Source: Desulfobacteraceae bacterium 4572_89
Lineage (GTDB): Bacteria > Desulfobacterota > Desulfobacteria > Desulfobacterales > Desulfobacteraceae
Assembly: GCA_002085465.1 (NCBI GenBank)
Contig: NBML01000051.1
Span: forward strand, 1-22,705
Direction: 5' to 3'
DNA length: 22,705 nt
Under the pieces are notes generated by a model. It saw only the letters and a list, made by a program, of their open reading frames with translations. It was not told the DNA's origin and ran no database searches. Numbering within the stretch: position 1 is the first letter of the stretch; each line of letters opens with the position of its first letter. Positions 20,718 to 22,705 of this stretch are shown here, piece after piece. The position numbers were made by a program, and so were the translations under genes.

Positions 20718-22705
20718 ATGACGCAAAATTTGACACCAAAAAAAGATCTTTCAGGCGCTGTTATGGTGCTTGGAGGTGGTATCGCAGGAATGCAGTCTGC
20801 CATTGATCTTGCCAATTCAGGCTATTATGTTTATCTGGTTGAAAAATCATATGCCATTGGCGGTATGATGGCTCAGCTGGATAAAACATTTCCGACCAAT
20901 GACTGCACCATGTGAGTTATCTCACCCAAACTGGTCGAGGTCGGCCGGCATCTGAATATTGAGTTGTTAACAAATACGGAACTTTTGGAACTTGATGGTG
21001 AACAGGGAAACTTCAAGGCCAGGATAAAAGAATCTCCAAGGTTTGTTGATCTATTAAAATGTACATCATGCGGGGAATGTACCAAAGTCTGCCCCGTTGA
21101 AATACCCAGCGAACACAACCAGGGACTTGACCTGCGAAAAGCAATCTTTAAACAATATGAACAGGCCATACCAGGGGCCTATGGCATATCCAAGAGGTCT
21201 GTTGCCCCATGCAAGGCAACCTGCCCGGCCCATGTTTCCATCCAGGGGTTTATCGCCCTGATGAACCAGGGAAAATATTATGAAGCCTTAAAATTATTTA
21301 AACAGGAACATCCTTTTCCAGGTTCCTGCGGACGGGTATGCCATCACCCCTGTGAATCTGTCTGTACAAGGGGGGATGCTGACCAGCCCGTGGCCATCCA
21401 ATATCTTCACAGGTATCTGGCTGACCTGGATTTTGAGGGGGAAAATGATCCTTTTATCCCTGAAATTCCAGAAAAACGGGATGAAAAAATTGCAATTGTG
21501 GGATCAGGTCCGGCAGGTTTGACTGCTGCCTATTATCTGGCCCAAAAAGGCTATGGAGTAACCATATTTGAAAAACTGCCAATCAAAGGTGGTATGATGG
21601 CAGTGGGAATCCCTGAATACAGGCTTCCCAAGGCTGAACTGGAAAAAGAGATTGCCGTCATTGAAAAAATGGGTGTTGAAATTAAAACCTCAATGGAATT
21701 TGGTAAGGATATTAGTCTTGAAAGCCTGAAGGTTGATGGATATTCATCTATTTTTATGGCAACTGGCCTCCATGGCTCAAGAGGGCTTGGTGTCAAAGGT
21801 GAAGACCTTGAGGGCGTGCTAAAGGGAACCAATTTCCTGAGGGATGCTGCCATGGGCAAGGCTGAAAAACTTTCCGGCAAAGTGGTTGTCATTGGCGGTG
21901 GTAATGTGGCCGTTGACGTGGCATTGACCGCAAGAAGACTTGGGTCTGATGATGTCACCATGGTCTGCCTGGAAAAACGGGATGAAATGCCTGCCTGGGA
22001 TTATGAAATCGAAGAAGCCCTGGAAGAAAAGGTAAAGATTGTCAACAGCCTTGGTCCAATAGGATTCCATGGAAAAGACAACAGGGTTAATGAAGTGGCC
22101 TTCCAGGAATGTACTGCCGTGTTTGATGAAAACGGACGGTTTAATCCCCAGTATGATGATTGCAAACTTACGTCCCATGATGCCGATATTGTGATAGTGG
22201 CAATCGGCCAGGCCGGTGAACTGGAATTTGCTGACAAGGAAGGGATTTCCCTTACACCGCCAGGGGGATATGAAGCTGATCCAGTGACTTTGCAGACTCC
22301 CATTGACTGGGTGTTTGCCGGGGGGGATGCCTTTTACGGACCTAAATCCGTTGTGGATGCCATTGCCAGCGGCAAAACTGCAGCTGAAAGTATGCATCGT
22401 TTTATTAACGGTCTGGACCTGACAGAGGGCCGGGAGAAAAATTATGATTTTGAAAAACCAGATATCTCCAATGTGCCGAAACTTCCCAGGGTAAAACCTG
22501 AAAAAATTTCTGTGGAGCAGAGGGAAGGCAGTTTTGCAGAGGTAACCCTGGGCATTGCCAGGGAATTAATTGACAGGGAAGCAGCCAGATGCCTTTCCTG
22601 CGGCATCTGTTCCGAATGTTACCAATGTGTTGAAGCATGCCTGGCAGGGGCTGTGGATCACGATCAACAGCCAAAGTTCAGGGATCTTAATGTGGGATCA
22701 GTGAT
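20718..22705 (+). CDS. hdrA: Selenocysteine-containing HdrA fused to NfnB/GltD-like module (partial, 3' end outside)
   Basis: This is the first 662 codons of a large FAD/Fe-S protein of the HdrA type, used in flavin-based electron bifurcation. Residues 12-45 are an HdrA FAD-binding start ([18 protein letters not shown]). FPTNDCTM leads to codon 66, a UGA where HdrA proteins have cysteine (CxxC read as CTMU), and the frame continues with HdrA sequence [20 protein letters not shown]. Next come a 4Fe-4S motif [12 protein letters not shown], a GltD-like cysteine region ([22 protein letters not shown]), FAD motif [18 protein letters not shown](P)H motif [13 protein letters not shown], cysteine-rich [17 protein letters not shown], and the resumption of HdrA-type sequence (FRDLNVGSV). 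The start at 20718 has AGGAGG 8 nt upstream; the TTG at 20712 is too close. Confidence 0.93.
20913..20948 (+). promoter_or_regulatory. UGA selenocysteine codon with bacterial SECIS-like hairpin
   Basis: The in-frame TGA is at 20913-20915. Fifteen nucleotides later CTGGTCG (20931-20937) pairs with CGGCCGG (20942-20948), seven pairs including two G-U, around an AGGU loop (20938-20941). A hairpin with GGU in the apical loop at this distance is what SelB recognises in bacterial selenoprotein mRNAs; the E. coli fdhF loop AGGUCU is similar. The hairpin lies within coding sequence that is conserved as HdrA, as bacterial SECIS elements do. Confidence 0.82.

Noticed and set aside
20913..20915. TGA as a true stop, leaving a 66-codon HdrA fragment
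   Set aside because: The same frame continues with unmistakable HdrA and GltD-like sequence to the window end, the UGA replaces a conserved Cys, and a SECIS-like hairpin follows at the right distance.

Overview
The window looks like chromosome from a strictly anaerobic, sulfate-reducing Desulfobacterales-type deltaproteobacterium (Desulfobacter/Desulfobacula/Desulfobacterium-like). This is inferred from gene content: a selenocysteine-type HdrA fused to an NfnB/GltD-like module, a phasin-like protein, a long acyl-CoA dehydrogenase, and moderately AT-rich DNA with strong AGGAG-type ribosome sites. No database search was possible.

Layout. 1-1617 (minus): end of a translation operon, ffh > rpsP > khpA. 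1640-2647 (plus): rlmN, back to back with ffh. 2882-3367: a stand-alone receiver protein behind a good sigma70-type promoter. 3382-4437 (minus) and 4451-5086 (plus): a MnmA/ThiI-like PP-loop thiolase and endonuclease III, again back to back. 5168-9213 (plus): a four-gene envelope operon (LolD-like ATPase, FtsX/LolE-like permease, LolA-like periplasmic carrier, outer-membrane beta-barrel). 9319-15822 (minus): an eight-gene operon described below. 15989-17836 (minus): acyl-CoA dehydrogenase. 18147-20390 (plus): MBL-fold hydrolase and AmpG-like permease. 20718-end (plus): the first 662 codons of a very large HdrA/GltD-like flavoprotein whose codon 66 is an in-frame UGA, read here as selenocysteine, followed by a SECIS-like hairpin.

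The most novel region is 9319-15822. In transcription order it encodes a phasin-like protein, a cytoplasmic NrtA-like substrate-binding protein (SBP) without a signal peptide, an NrtD/SsuB-like ATPase, a Tat-exported NrtA-like SBP, an SsuC/NrtB-like permease, a receiver domain fused to an NrtA-like SBP domain, a very acidic repeat protein, and an Hpt phosphotransfer protein. Three SBP paralogues share a DHPCC/NHPCC motif: one outside the membrane and two inside, one of them carrying a phosphorylatable receiver. I propose that this is an ABC transporter wired to a phosphorelay, with cytoplasmic SBP domains sensing the imported ligand. Cyanobacterial NrtC/CmpC, whose ATPase carries a cytoplasmic SBP-like tail, are a distant precedent.

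Four lesions deserve checking against raw reads. ffh lacks the SRP-RNA-binding part of its M domain and is frameshifted. The permease gene has a similar internal loss with a frameshift. Both rlmN and the Tat-exported SBP have ATA where an ATG would be expected. These could be real changes, non-canonical starts or assembly errors. Two copies of a palindromic dispersed repeat (9252-9314, 15855-15923) flank the eight-gene operon almost exactly.
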